64,000 nt of DNA, taken from positions 1-64,000 of the forward strand of contig NZ_LZHT01000003.1 of NCBI RefSeq assembly GCF_001667315.1, written 5' to 3'. The position numbers were made by a program, and so were the translations under genes. The notes beneath the pieces are model-generated. The model saw only the letters and a program-made list of their open reading frames with translations. It did not search any database and was not told where the DNA came from. The stretch is from Mycobacterium sp. 852002-10029_SCH5224772 (GTDB lineage Bacteria > Actinomycetota > Actinomycetes > Mycobacteriales > Mycobacteriaceae). Shown in pieces: positions 28,666 through 37,901 of this stretch; the stretch's first letter is position 1, and every line of letters begins with the position of its first letter.

Positions 28666-29676
28666 CTAAGCGCTGCGGCGCAGCGTCACCACCGGTGGTT
28701 CCCGATAGCGCTCGGTGTGGGTGGCGGCGAATCTGCCGAGGTTGGTGAAGCCCCAGCGGTATGCGACCGAGGCTACGGTGACGGTTGATGGGTCTGATTC
28801 GAGCAAGTCCTGGTGTGCTCTGCGCAGCCGGACTTCGCGCAGGTATGCCATTGGCGATGTGCCCAGGTGATGCTTGAAGCCCTGCTGTAACGAGCGGACG
28901 CTGGCACAGCTGCGCTCGGCCAGCGTCGATACCGTCAGCGGCTGGTCCGCTTCCGCCTCGATGACCTCGATTGCGGTGCGGATGGCCCGCGGCGCGGCAT
29001 CGGCCGCCTCCCCCTCCAACGCCGCGCGGTGTGGATGCTCGGTGGCCAGGAGTAGGCCGCGGACCACGCTTTCGGCGAAGGGCATTCCGACCATTGGCTG
29101 GTGCAGGACACTGCGAGGCCGGAACAACTGCTCGGTGAACACCGATACCATCGTGATCCAGCTGCGCACGGCTTGAGTCGTAGTCGTCATCAAGGGTTGG
29201 AAGTCGATTTGGGAAGTTACCAAGCGCCCGAGTGCGTCCGAAAGAGCGTCTTCGACGGCATGGCGATCGATCATCACAGCCAGCAGACGCCCGGTATAAC
29301 CGGACATGCCCGCTTTGCCTTCCGGCCGATATACCCCTACAGAGCCGGGTGCCGCGACGACGGAGAAACCACAGTCCGCCGCGGCCGAGGAATTCGCCAG
29401 CGGCAAGGTGACGTGATAATGAGGACGAGACTCACCGCCGTTCACCCAGACATCGTCATGAAAATCGATGTCCAGCACTGAGATCGGACCGAGCCGACGC
29501 ATGCGGTGCGCGAACGAAAACGAGGCGGAGTTCTCGAGGGGTCCAATGTCTGGCCACCAAGACGACGATGACTCCAGTTGACGTTGCCGTAACGCAGCGA
29601 AGTCGTCCAGCGACCGCACTGAACTCCACGGGTGGGTCTCCGACGCCACCCTGGTGTCTTCCGTCGGGTCGGCCAT
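28666..29676 (-). CDS. AraC-family transcriptional regulator
   Basis: The 336-residue protein has an N-terminal ligand-binding domain of the AraC_binding_2 type (VWVNGGESRPHYHVTLPLAN; MIDRHAVEDALSDALG) and a C-terminal double helix-turn-helix with LTVSTLAERSCASVRSLQQG and VASVAYRWGFTNLGRFAATH. The ATG at 29676 is the first convincing start. No obvious target operon adjoins it; the flanking DNA holds decayed relatives. It may control the neighbouring esterase or oxidoreductase genes. Confidence 0.9.
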   Translation of the reverse strand: MADPTEDTRVASETHPWSSVRSLDDFAALRQRQLESSSSWWPDIGPLENSASFSFAHRMRRLGPISVLDIDFHDDVWVNGGESRPHYHVTLPLANSSAAADCGFSVVAAPGSVGVYRPEGKAGMSGYTGRLLAVMIDRHAVEDALSDALGRLVTSQIDFQPLMTTTTQAVRSWITMVSVFTEQLFRPRSVLHQPMVGMPFAESVVRGLLLATEHPHRAALEGEAADAAPRAIRTAIEVIEAEADQPLTVSTLAERSCASVRSLQQGFKHHLGTSPMAYLREVRLRRAHQDLLESDPSTVTVASVAYRWGFTNLGRFAATHTERYREPPVVTLRRSA

Positions 29677-29696
29677 GACGCACTCCCCTTTCCGAC

Positions 29697-29873
29697 ATGG
29701 CTGTCGGGTTGAGGCACTACCTCCGCGCCGAGCGCATCGCTCAGAGCCTCCCCGACAGCGGAACGATCCAACTCGACGCGGATCGCTGTGATGTCCACAT
29801 CATATATCTGGCCCGTCGCCTGCAGCTGGCTCCATCCACCTGCGTAAACAACGGTAACCTTGCCGGCGTTCAT
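29697..29873 (-). pseudogene. N-terminal-domain remnant of a second AraC-like gene
   Basis: Immediately upstream of the intact araC, a frame on the same strand reads VELDRSAVGEALSDALGAEV, closely matching MIDRHAVEDALSDALGRLV of the intact protein. It starts near 29873 and its similarity ends at about 29697, just before the intact ATG. The rest of that gene is absent, so this is probably what survived a deletion or recombination between two tandem paralogs. Confidence 0.5.
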
Positions 29874-30160
29874 CCGCTAATCCCATGAAAGGGACAGCGC
29901 AATCTGGCCAGAAGTGTGCGCGATGTGTCTGATCGCCATGTGCATCCTCGCCTGCCTGCTGGACGGAGACGTCGGCGAAATTCCGCACACCGACGTTCGA
30001 AACCGCTTCTGCGTACTGGTGCGCGGTTCGTCCATCGCGCCGCGCACAGCGGCTACCTCGCCCGATGCTCTGGCCATACCGTCGCAGGGTGGGCAAGCGA
30101 AAACTTCCGGTGAACGCCAGCGAGTCACCGCGGAGGCACGAGAACAGCCATCGCCAGGAG

Positions 30161-31231
30161 GTGATCGCTAACGTCGCGACTAGCGTGGCGCTGCGCGTGC
30201 TTCCCCGAATACCCTCCCGCATCAAACGCTTACTCCTGGGCCGTCGTTCGGTCATCCTCGACGGCTATGCCCTCGACAGCACACTGCAGCTTGTCCTTGC
30301 CGCACAGAACGCGGTTGGCAACGACGGTTTGGTGTCAAGCGACGATGTCGTCGCCGAGCGATCCCGACTGGAGACTCTGACCGCCAGCTTCAGCCAGCAC
30401 ATCCCGGTAGCCGGCGTGACCAACCTGTCGATACCCGGTCCTGCCGGCCTCATCCCCGCCCGGCATTACCGCCCTGACCCGGACGTGGCCGGCGGTCCTA
30501 GCGCAATCCTGGTCTTCTACCACGGCGGCGGCTTCACGCTCGGCAGCCTCGAAAGCCACGACGATCAGTGCCGACTGATCTGTCGCGACGGCGGAATACA
30601 CGTGTTGTCCATCGACTATCGATTGGCTCCCGAACACAAGTTCCCTGCTCCGGTCCTTGACGCATTCGCGGCCTACCGGTGGGCCGTTGACAACGCCCCC
30701 GAGCTCGGCATCGACCCGAAACGGGTCGCGGTCGGGGGCGACAGTGCAGGCGGAACTCTCGCCGCCGTGGTATCGCAGCTTGCCCGTGACGAGGATGTGC
30801 AACTGCCCGCGCTTCAACTGCTGCTCTACCCGGCGACCGACTATGTCAACACGACTTATTCTCGGACGGTGTTCGCAGACGGGTTCCTGCTCACCGAAAG
30901 GGATTTGGACTGGTTTCGGCGCAACTACCTCGACGGGGCCGATGTGGAGCTCTCGGACCCACGCGTGTCCCCACTGCTGGCGGACGACCTCTCAGGATTG
31001 CCGCCGGCGCTCGTGGTGACCGGTGGGTTCGACCCATTGCGCGACGAAGGCACTAAGTACGCGGAGGCCATGCGGGCCGCGGGCGTCATCGTCGACCATC
31101 GCCAATTCACGTCGCTGGTCCACGGCTTCGTCACCTTCTTTCCACTGGGAGGAGACAGTGCCGCAGCAACCACGAAAATAATCTCGGCGCTACGTGCGCA
31201 TACCTGCCACGCCGGAGGTAATGCTTGGTGA
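30161..31231 (+). CDS. Alpha/beta-hydrolase, hormone-sensitive-lipase type esterase
   Basis: The protein (356 residues from the GTG at 30161; the open frame extends to an ATG at 30065) has the HSL oxyanion motif FYHGGGFTLGS, the nucleophile elbow GGDSAGGTLAA, the acid region GFDPLRDEG and the C-terminal His in LVHGFVTFF. Such enzymes hydrolyse short- or medium-chain esters. The true start is uncertain, since the GTG sits directly against its AGGAG. It stands alone on the plus strand within the island. Confidence 0.85.
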   Translation: MIANVATSVALRVLPRIPSRIKRLLLGRRSVILDGYALDSTLQLVLAAQNAVGNDGLVSSDDVVAERSRLETLTASFSQHIPVAGVTNLSIPGPAGLIPARHYRPDPDVAGGPSAILVFYHGGGFTLGSLESHDDQCRLICRDGGIHVLSIDYRLAPEHKFPAPVLDAFAAYRWAVDNAPELGIDPKRVAVGGDSAGGTLAAVVSQLARDEDVQLPALQLLLYPATDYVNTTYSRTVFADGFLLTERDLDWFRRNYLDGADVELSDPRVSPLLADDLSGLPPALVVTGGFDPLRDEGTKYAEAMRAAGVIVDHRQFTSLVHGFVTFFPLGGDSAAATTKIISALRAHTCHAGGNAW

Positions 31232-31973
31232 CGTGCAGTCGCCACACGTGGCCAAACTCCGTGCGGATACGGTCAATTCGCCCACACGGCTGCTGCCGTA
31301 ATACTGCGGCTGCGGCGGCTGGATGGATTGTCACTCGAAGTGGGCGACGATACGACTTGCATATAATGCTTGAAAACCCTGCGACGCAACGTGTCTGTGG
31401 CCCAGCAGGACGTTCGTAGTGACGAGCGAATCGACGCAGCGACTGCGCGACGGCGCGTGGCCAAAAGCGGGCACCGGAAATACTGAGGAGACAAACGAAT
31501 GTCGATCGTTTGCCAATCTGCATCGAGACAGATCTGGACCGGCACATGTGCGCGAGTCAGCAGCAGCCGTCCCGCGGTCGTCCCGACGTTCGCGGGTGCG
31601 GCATGCACAGGCTGATCGAGTTATTCGACAATCCTGCACTTGCAGCTGTCTTCGTCCTGGCGATCTATGTGTGCATCCGTGTGATCGTCACATGGATTGT
31701 GGGCCTATTAGGCCGCTACCCCGAGCGCGCTGCGGACCCGTCCCGCAGTTCCGACGACTGAAAATTCGTTCGGGCGTGCGTTAGGGGTCGCAACGTTGCC
31801 AGCTAGACCCTGCGCCGCCCAGCTTCCGGGTTTGCAGCTCCCGCAGCGAGTTTGCGTGATTTGAACACAGCCGCGCGCCATCCGGCTATCCGGTGAGAGG
31901 GATGGACCATAGTCTCGGCGCTGTGGGTAGCTATGGGCCGTCGCGTGACTGCGACTCAGTTCCAGTTGCGGGG
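31232..31973. other. Long intergenic stretch between two esterase genes
   Basis: About 740 bp without a recognised gene. Only a small membrane-protein-like frame (31603-31761) is worth listing. Other short frames on both strands show no family resemblance or ribosome binding site. I see no tRNA, transposase remnant or long inverted repeat. Given the surrounding decay, it may be the remains of deleted genes. Confidence 0.55.
31603..31761 (+). CDS. Possible 52-residue single-span membrane protein
   Basis: From an ATG at 31603 the frame reads MHRLIELFDNPALAAVF, then a hydrophobic stretch (VLAIYVCIRVIVTWIVGLLG) long enough for one membrane span, then a polar tail. The ribosome binding site is weak (GCGGGTGCGG). 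A longer start at 31510 is possible but less credible. The span is compelling for a real protein, but no homolog is recognised. Confidence 0.35.
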   Translation: MHRLIELFDNPALAAVFVLAIYVCIRVIVTWIVGLLGRYPERAADPSRSSDD

Positions 31974-32927
31974 ATGGCTCACTCGATGGACCAACAGTTA
32001 GTGCAAGCCCTCGGACCGTTGTTGTCAGCCCCGGCGAGGGCTGCTCGACCGCCCGCCGGCGATTGGCAGGCTCGGCGGGCCACTATCAAAAGTGCGCTGG
32101 ACCGCGCCGCGCGAGTATCGCTGTCCGTCAATGGAATAGAGGTCGAGGAATACGCGGCGGCCGCCATCGACGGCACGCGGCTGGCTTTATTCCTCTACCG
32201 GCGTGCCGATACCGGCCCACCGGGCAGCGCCGCGCTTTTTCTGCATGGTGGCGGGATGATCATGGGTTGGCACCGCAGGTATGACATGCTGGCCCGGAGT
32301 TACGTTGCCGCGTCCGGCGTACCGCTGTTGTCGGTGCATTATCGGGTTGCGCCCGAGCATCCATATCCCATTCCAGTCGAGGACTGCTACACCGCGCTTC
32401 GTTGGCTTGCCAGTCACGCAACCGAGCTCGGTATCGACCCCGCACGCATCGCGGTGATGGGAGGCAGCGCGGGCGGTGGGCTTGCCGCGGGAGTAACTCT
32501 ACTGGCGCGCGATCGAGGCGGCCCCGCATTGGCGCAGCAACTCCTGCTTTCGCCGATGCTCGACGATCGGACAACAACCACCGACCGACGTTCGCCGCAA
32601 TTTACGACGTGGGACTACGACGACAACATCACCGGCTGGCGCGCATTTCTCGGAGACTTGGCCGGCAGAGACGACGTCTCGCAGTACGCCTCGCCAGCGC
32701 GCGCCGCCGATCTGACTGATTTGCCGCCCGCCTACATCGATGTAGGCGGGCTCGATATCTTCTGCGACGAGGACCTGACCTACGCCAAACGACTTGTAGC
32801 GGCGGGCGTGCCGACAGAGTTTCATCTCCACGCCGGGGCCCCCCATGGCTTTGAAATATTCGCGCCCCACACGGATGTGGCCCGACGAGCCACCGACGAC
32901 CGGATGCGTCGTCTCGGTTGGTTGTAG
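31974..32927 (+). CDS. Second HSL-type alpha/beta-hydrolase (esterase)
   Basis: From the ATG at 31974 the protein has 317 residues. It shows FLHGGGMIMGWHR (oxyanion hole), GGSAGGGLAAG (nucleophile elbow, GGSAGG instead of GDSAGG), VGGLDIFCDEDL (acid) and HAGAPHGFEIF (histidine). It is only moderately similar to the esterase 1 kb upstream, so it is not a recent duplicate. Alternative starts at 31893 (GTG) and 31986 (ATG) remain possible. It precedes an SDR gene by 105 bp, which suggests ester cleavage followed by alcohol oxidation. Confidence 0.87.
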   Translation: MAHSMDQQLVQALGPLLSAPARAARPPAGDWQARRATIKSALDRAARVSLSVNGIEVEEYAAAAIDGTRLALFLYRRADTGPPGSAALFLHGGGMIMGWHRRYDMLARSYVAASGVPLLSVHYRVAPEHPYPIPVEDCYTALRWLASHATELGIDPARIAVMGGSAGGGLAAGVTLLARDRGGPALAQQLLLSPMLDDRTTTTDRRSPQFTTWDYDDNITGWRAFLGDLAGRDDVSQYASPARAADLTDLPPAYIDVGGLDIFCDEDLTYAKRLVAAGVPTEFHLHAGAPHGFEIFAPHTDVARRATDDRMRRLGWL

Positions 32928-33032
32928 CCGCGCGCCAATCGAGTTCGGCACAACAAATCCGTCTGCTTTCAAACCAGACATTGGACGTTTCAAGAGTACG
33001 AGGAAAGGACCTAACGAGAGGAGGTCGGATCG

Positions 33033-33740
33033 ATGAAGCGACGGGCGCTTGTGACGGGCGCGAACGGCGGGATCGGTGCAGCCATCTGCGATCGCTTGCG
33101 CGCCGATGGAGTAGAAGTGCGTACGACAGACGCCATAGGTCCGGCTGATGCCGTGGTAGACCTGCCGGCTGACCCCATTCCGCAGTGGGCCGTCAAAGAT
33201 ATCGACATTTGCGTGGCGGTGGCAGGGGTTGTCGACACTTTCGCACCGGCGCACTCGATGTCATCGGCGCAGTGGTCGCGCGATATCGACGTAAATCTCA
33301 CCGGCACCTTTTGCGCGATCCAGGGATGTCTGCCTGGCATGCGAGCACGCCGCTTCGGCCGTGTAATCGCAATTTCGAGTATGGCGGGCCGCATGGGCGC
33401 GGCCGGCAAAGTCGCTTACGCAGCATCCAAGGCCGGCCTGCGCGGGATGATGCGCACGATCGCCATAGAGAACTCTGGGCACGGAATAACCGCCAACTTG
33501 GTGCTGCCGGGCATGATCGCGACGCCCAGGATCATGACCCTGCCTCACCCGGACCAAGAGCGCATCCGCGCCGCAATACCCAGCGAACGATTCGGACGTC
33601 CAGAGGAAGTGGCCGATCTCGTTTCCTTTCTTGCCCGTGACAGCACCGGATACATCACGGCACAAGATATTGGGATCGACGGTGGCCTGGAGCTGAATAC
33701 GTTGTTCGTTGGTCCAACTCACCCGCCCCATCGCGGTTGA
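33033..33740 (+). CDS. Classical short-chain dehydrogenase/reductase
   Basis: The 235-residue protein has TGANGGIG (residues 8-15), a VAVAGVV segment in the NNAG position, the catalytic Ser and YAASK pair (ISSMAGRMG and VAYAASKAG), and DIGIDGGLELNTLF at the end, the arrangement of FabG-like NAD(P)H oxidoreductases. A strong GAGAGGAGG precedes the ATG. It follows the second esterase in the same direction. The substrate is unknown. Confidence 0.9.
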   Translation: MKRRALVTGANGGIGAAICDRLRADGVEVRTTDAIGPADAVVDLPADPIPQWAVKDIDICVAVAGVVDTFAPAHSMSSAQWSRDIDVNLTGTFCAIQGCLPGMRARRFGRVIAISSMAGRMGAAGKVAYAASKAGLRGMMRTIAIENSGHGITANLVLPGMIATPRIMTLPHPDQERIRAAIPSERFGRPEEVADLVSFLARDSTGYITAQDIGIDGGLELNTLFVGPTHPPHRG

Positions 33741-33958
33741 CCGATGGGACTGTAGCTCTCGCTAGATCCAGGGCGGCGACGTTCACAAATGATCGAGTTA
33801 TCCCTTAGACAGACCGAGCACCTAAAGGGCTTCATACGTCGCGAGCAACACCGCCCGCTCCGCTCGCCGGCCGCCTTATTCAATCAGGGCAAGGACGACC
33901 AGATCGCTCCGTTTGTAAGGGGACCCCTTCATTCCTCAGACGCCGGCGAGAATAGTCG

Positions 33959-34561
33959 TCAACCCGGTGCACTCCGGAAACCCCGCAGGGTCGTCTCCAG
34001 ATGGCGCCGCCAGAGTTCATGGCCATGGTGGGCCGGGTCGGTGCGCTCGGATTGGATGACGCCGCGCAGTGCCCAGACGGCAGCAGTGATGTCGTCGGGG
34101 GTGACGTCCGCACGGGCAGCACCCGCGCGTTGCGCGCGTCGCAGTAACTCGGTCGAACGCCGGCGGAGTTCCTCGACGAGAGGTTCGGGCGCGAGTTCTC
34201 CCCAGACTGGCGCGGAGAGTCCCGCCTTGGCAGCAAGCTCGACGCCCACGGTCCGCAGAAAGACGTCGAGGCCAGTCTGCGGAGGCGACTGCTCGGCGAT
34301 GACAGCCACGTCGATCAGATGTTGAAAGAATCCGCTGAGCACCTCCTGGACCAGAGCGTCCTTGTTGGCGAACCGCCGATACAGCGTCGCCGGACCCACC
34401 GCGGCCGCGTTGGCGACATCACGGAGGGTGGCGGCCGGTCCCCGCTCGGCGAAGACCTCCTCAGCGGCTCTGACGAGCCGTTCGCGGTTCATGGCGGCGT
34501 CGCGGCGCACCGAATCCTTTCCCGTTTCTGTGGAACGTGCCAACTTGGGAATGAATCCCAC
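33959..34561 (-). CDS. TetR-family transcriptional regulator
   Basis: The 200-residue protein has a TetR helix-turn-helix, RLVRAAEEVFAERGPAATLR then VANAAAVGPATLYRRFANKD (residues 28-70), and a C-terminal ligand domain with WALRGVIQSERTDP. The GTG at 34561 is favoured because basic residues ahead of NRERLVRAA are usual in this subfamily; an ATG at 34492 is the alternative. It is divergent from the aldo/keto reductase gene across a 54-bp gap with a palindromic operator. Confidence 0.87.
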   Translation of the reverse strand: MGFIPKLARSTETGKDSVRRDAAMNRERLVRAAEEVFAERGPAATLRDVANAAAVGPATLYRRFANKDALVQEVLSGFFQHLIDVAVIAEQSPPQTGLDVFLRTVGVELAAKAGLSAPVWGELAPEPLVEELRRRSTELLRRAQRAGAARADVTPDDITAAVWALRGVIQSERTDPAHHGHELWRRHLETTLRGFRSAPG

Positions 34562-34575
34562 GCTGTCGCGTTCAA

Positions 34576-34604
34576 CATATATGAGAGCTCTACTCTCAGA
34601 TATG
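34576..34604. promoter_or_regulatory. Palindromic operator between tetR and aldo/keto reductase
   Basis: A 12-bp arm CATATATGAGAG (34576-34587) and its near-complement CTCTCAGATATG (34593-34604) flank a 5-bp centre, with one mismatch. The site fills the middle of the 54-bp divergent gap, 15 bp from the tetR start and 12 bp from the reductase start, so a bound TetR dimer would block both promoters. Confidence 0.72.
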
Positions 34605-34615
34605 TAGGGGTGGTC

Positions 34616-35662
34616 ATGACGGTCGAAGAGGCCAAGGGTTCAGCGCGTGTGCGGCTCGGGCATTCCGAGCTGACGGTGCGCCCCGTCGGGTTGGGCTGCA
34701 TGGGAATGTCTCAGTTCTACGGAGCCGCCGATGACAGTGAGTCCGTCGAGACGATCCGATCGGCGATCGATCTCGGAGTGGACTTCCTGGACACCTCCGA
34801 TGTGTACGGTGCTGCTGACATCGCCACGGCGACGAACGTCCGCGGTTTCGGCCACAACGAGCAGCTGATCGGCGCCGCGATACGTGGCCGCCGCCACAAC
34901 GTCGTCCTGGCAACGAAGTTCGGCGCAAAGGTGAACGATGCCGGGAACGGGATTGTGCTCGACGGGCGTCCCGAGTACGTCGCCGCGGCGTGCGAGGCGA
35001 GCCTTCGTCGGCTGGACACCGACGTCATCGACCTGTACTACTGCCACCGGCTCGATCCGCTTGTCCCCATCGAAGACACCGTCGGGGCGATGGCCCGACT
35101 TGTCACATCAGGCAAGGTTCGCGCGCTGGGACTCAGTGAGGCAGGGCCTGAGCTGATCCGCCGGGCGCATGTCGTTCACCCCATCACCGCGCTACAGAGC
35201 GAGTACTCACTGTGGGAGCGGCGCGTCGAGGGCGGAATCACCGCAACGTGCCGCGAACTCGGCATCACGTTGGTGCCGTTCAGCCCGTTGGGCAGATCAG
35301 CTCTGACCGGTGGGCTGCAACCCGGTGACACGTTTGACTCCAACGACTTTCGAGCGAGCAATCCGCGGTTCTCGGCCGACAACCTCCCAACAAACCTCCG
35401 ACCAGTCGCGGCCCTTGCCGAGCTGGCCGCCAACAAGGGTTGCCGGCCGGGACAGCTGGCCTTGGCCTGGCTATTGGCACAACCGCTGGACGTCGTGCCG
35501 ATTCCGGGAACCAAGCGCGTTGCGTACGTACGGGAGAATCTCGCGGCCACCTCGGTCGCAATCAGCACCGACGAAGTTGCTTATCTGAGTGACATATTCG
35601 CTCCCGGACGGATCGTGGGAGAGCGCTACACCGCTGCGCACGCCCGCACCGTCGCCAACTGA
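34616..35662 (+). CDS. Aldo/keto reductase
   Basis: The 348-residue protein is a TIM-barrel NADPH oxidoreductase of the AKR superfamily. The catalytic tetrad is visible: Asp and Tyr in FLDTSDVYGAAD, Lys in LATKFGAK, and His in LYYCHRLDP. NADPH binding is indicated by the C-terminal PIPGTKRVAYVREN. The ATG at 34616 begins MTVEEAKGSARVRLG; upstream in-frame sequence overlaps the tetR gene and is rejected. It is regulated, by inference, by the divergent TetR. Confidence 0.93.
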   Translation: MTVEEAKGSARVRLGHSELTVRPVGLGCMGMSQFYGAADDSESVETIRSAIDLGVDFLDTSDVYGAADIATATNVRGFGHNEQLIGAAIRGRRHNVVLATKFGAKVNDAGNGIVLDGRPEYVAAACEASLRRLDTDVIDLYYCHRLDPLVPIEDTVGAMARLVTSGKVRALGLSEAGPELIRRAHVVHPITALQSEYSLWERRVEGGITATCRELGITLVPFSPLGRSALTGGLQPGDTFDSNDFRASNPRFSADNLPTNLRPVAALAELAANKGCRPGQLALAWLLAQPLDVVPIPGTKRVAYVRENLAATSVAISTDEVAYLSDIFAPGRIVGERYTAAHARTVAN

Positions 35663-35776
35663 ACTGGAGGAGATCACCAGTAAGGATTGGTTCGGCGGCG
35701 AACTGTTCCGATGAACACCCGTGCGCCCACAATGTAAACAGATTCTAGGAAGACCGACCGAAAGGCCGCGTTGGTA

Positions 35777-36610
35777 ATGCTTGACTCCGATACTCAGATG
35801 AAACTGATTGCTAATAGGCGCAACTGGGATGCTCGCGCTCCAATCCACGTGCTCAGCAAGTTTTACCAGGTCGGCAACCGCGACCCGATGAGCTGGTTTG
35901 CACCCTTCGAGTGGCGTGATCTCGGCGAGCTCGAAGGTCGTGATGTCCTGCACCTTCAATGCCACTTAGGCACGGAGACAATGGCATTCGCGCTCCAGGG
36001 CGCGAGAACCACGGGGCTCGATTTCTCGCATATGTCTTTGCACGAGGCGCGCCGCGTCGCACGTGAGGCTGGATTATCAATCGAGTATGTGCACGCCGAC
36101 GTGTACGACGCCGTCGAAGCGTTGGGCGGGAAACGCTTCGACATTGTCTACACGGGAAAGGGCGCGCTCTGTTACCTGCCTGATTTGACGGCGTGGGCTC
36201 ACACGGTAGCGCTTCTACTGAAACCGGGCGGTTTCTTGTACCTTGTGGAGTTTCATCCAATACTGAACGCGCTCGGGCCCACCCAAACTCCCGGCCGCTC
36301 TGACGATTTGGTGCTTCGCCACGACTATCTGGGCGGTCGTGGGGCCATCGAACGTGACACCAGCCATAGCTATACCGACGGTCCAGCGCTGGCCGGCGAC
36401 ACTGTGCACTACGAGTGGCCACACGGCCTGGGCGAAGTCGCCACCGCCATCGCGCAAGCCGGATTCACTATCCGAAGTCTTACCGAGACCTGCCTTCTTC
36501 CTTGGCGGCGCTGGCCCTCGATGGTTCGATCCGACGGCGGGTGGTGGGCGATGCCGGAAAGCGGACCCCAGTTCCCGGTCCTCTACGGGCTCAAGGCAAC
36601 GACGCCGTAA
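35777..36610 (+). CDS. Class I SAM-dependent methyltransferase
   Basis: The 277-residue protein has a Rossmann-like methyltransferase core: motif I DVLHLQCHLGTETMAFAL (about residue 57), the acidic GLDFSHMS, and motif IV region FDIVYTGKGALCYLPDL, with LLKPGGFLYLVEFHP following. The HLQCH variant replaces the usual DLGCG. It belongs to a widespread uncharacterised group that probably methylates a small molecule. The ATG at 35777 is chosen over a TTG two codons upstream; ribosome binding site weak. Confidence 0.85.
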   Translation: MLDSDTQMKLIANRRNWDARAPIHVLSKFYQVGNRDPMSWFAPFEWRDLGELEGRDVLHLQCHLGTETMAFALQGARTTGLDFSHMSLHEARRVAREAGLSIEYVHADVYDAVEALGGKRFDIVYTGKGALCYLPDLTAWAHTVALLLKPGGFLYLVEFHPILNALGPTQTPGRSDDLVLRHDYLGGRGAIERDTSHSYTDGPALAGDTVHYEWPHGLGEVATAIAQAGFTIRSLTETCLLPWRRWPSMVRSDGGWWAMPESGPQFPVLYGLKATTP

Positions 36611-36845
36611 AGGAGGCCGGCCGCACTCCGAACTCAACAGATAAATCGCGACTCCACACCAAATCGGCGGCGGAGCGCAGTAATCGGGCCGGATTGCGGC
36701 ACAGCGCCTGTGCGCGAAGCCCATTTCATCGAAACGGCCACGTGCGCAATCTGTCCCGAGTGTTGCGTGCGGTGGCTGTCCATAGCGTGTTCAGCCGACC
36801 TACCGTCGGCGTGGTAACTGACTGACGTCACCAGGGGAGATAGCA

Positions 36846-37679
36846 GTGTCAACTGACTTCGAGGGAAAGGTCGCCTTCATCACCGGTGCGGCGCGCGGGC
36901 AGGGTCGCTCGCATGCCGTCCGCTTCGCCGAAGAAGGCGCCGACATCTTGGCCGTCGACATATGTCGACAGATCGACAGCGTTGGCTATCCGATGGCCAC
37001 ACCCGAGGACTTGGACGAAACTGTCAATCTCGTCGAGAAGACCGGCCGCCGCGTCGTGGCCGAGCAGGTCGATGTTCGCGACTTCGGCAAGCTTCAAGCC
37101 GTTGTGGCCGAGGGCGTATCCGAACTCGGGCGAATCGACTTCGTCTTGGCCAACGCTGGAATCTTGCCGATGGTGGGCGCCCAGGCCCAGGAAATTTCGG
37201 CCTTCAATGATGCGGTTGACGTGATGCTCAAAGGTGTGTATCACACCATCGAAGCGGCACTACCCGCCCTCCTGCAGCACGGTGACGGTGGAGCCATCGT
37301 GATCACCAGCTCAACCGCCGCCCTTTCGGGCATGCACACACGGTTTGGTATGAAGACTCAGGGGGCCTTAGGCTACATCGCCGCAAAGGAAGGTGCTGTC
37401 GGGTTAATGCGGTATTACGCAAATATCCTCGGAGAGAAGAATATTCGTGTCAATACAGTGCATCCGACCGGTGTCGCCAGCCCGATGATCATCAACGAAG
37501 CGGTCGACCGGCTAGTGGCGGATAACCCCGGATACGAAGCGGCACTGGCAAATCTCATGCCCGTCGCGCTTATCGAGGTAAGCGACGTCAGCGACGCGAT
37601 GGTGTATCTCTGCGGCCGCTCGGGCCGCTACATCACCGGCATCACCTTGCCGGTCGACGCCGGAAATGCCATCAAGTAG
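36846..37679 (+). CDS. Mycofactocin-coupled SDR-family oxidoreductase
   Basis: The 277-residue protein has ITGAARGQGRSHAVRFAEEG followed by the insert ICRQIDSVGYPMATPEDLDE after the first strand. That insert marks the mycofactocin-coupled SDR subfamily, whose tightly bound NAD(H) is recycled by the redox peptide mycofactocin instead of exchanging freely. Active-site Ser and Tyr-Lys (GYIAAK) are present. GTG start with GGGGAGA before it. Mycofactocin biosynthesis genes are not in this window, so coupling is inferred from the subfamily. Such enzymes oxidise alcohols, fitting the catabolic theme of the island. Confidence 0.9.
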   Translation: MSTDFEGKVAFITGAARGQGRSHAVRFAEEGADILAVDICRQIDSVGYPMATPEDLDETVNLVEKTGRRVVAEQVDVRDFGKLQAVVAEGVSELGRIDFVLANAGILPMVGAQAQEISAFNDAVDVMLKGVYHTIEAALPALLQHGDGGAIVITSSTAALSGMHTRFGMKTQGALGYIAAKEGAVGLMRYYANILGEKNIRVNTVHPTGVASPMIINEAVDRLVADNPGYEAALANLMPVALIEVSDVSDAMVYLCGRSGRYITGITLPVDAGNAIK

Positions 37680-37901
37680 CCAGCATGTGAGCCACACATC
37701 TGCGCGGACTCCGGATGACCCTGATGTGGAGCCATTTCCGATGCCGGAAAGAAACACGAGAGTCGTGCAGTGTTTGCTGAAAGCACGCCGCGGCGTTACA
37801 AACCGAAGCGCCCGGCAAGGTGGCGCATTCCGCGACATCGCGACTAGCAACGGTAAACGCTGTATCTGCATCCATGAGCCGGCGATGCACGCGGCGGCTG
37901 A

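Noticed and set aside
29442..29699. The part of the 143-codon frame that overlaps the araC 5' end
   Set aside because: This stretch is simply araC read in another frame; only the upstream section resembles an AraC N-terminal domain.
33740..33958. Small gene between the SDR and tetR genes
   Set aside because: Only short frames without family resemblance or ribosome binding site are present.
36611..36845. Gene between the methyltransferase and mycofactocin-coupled SDR
   Set aside because: A frame of 136 codons overlaps the methyltransferase end in another frame; no start signal or homology is visible in the 235-bp gap.
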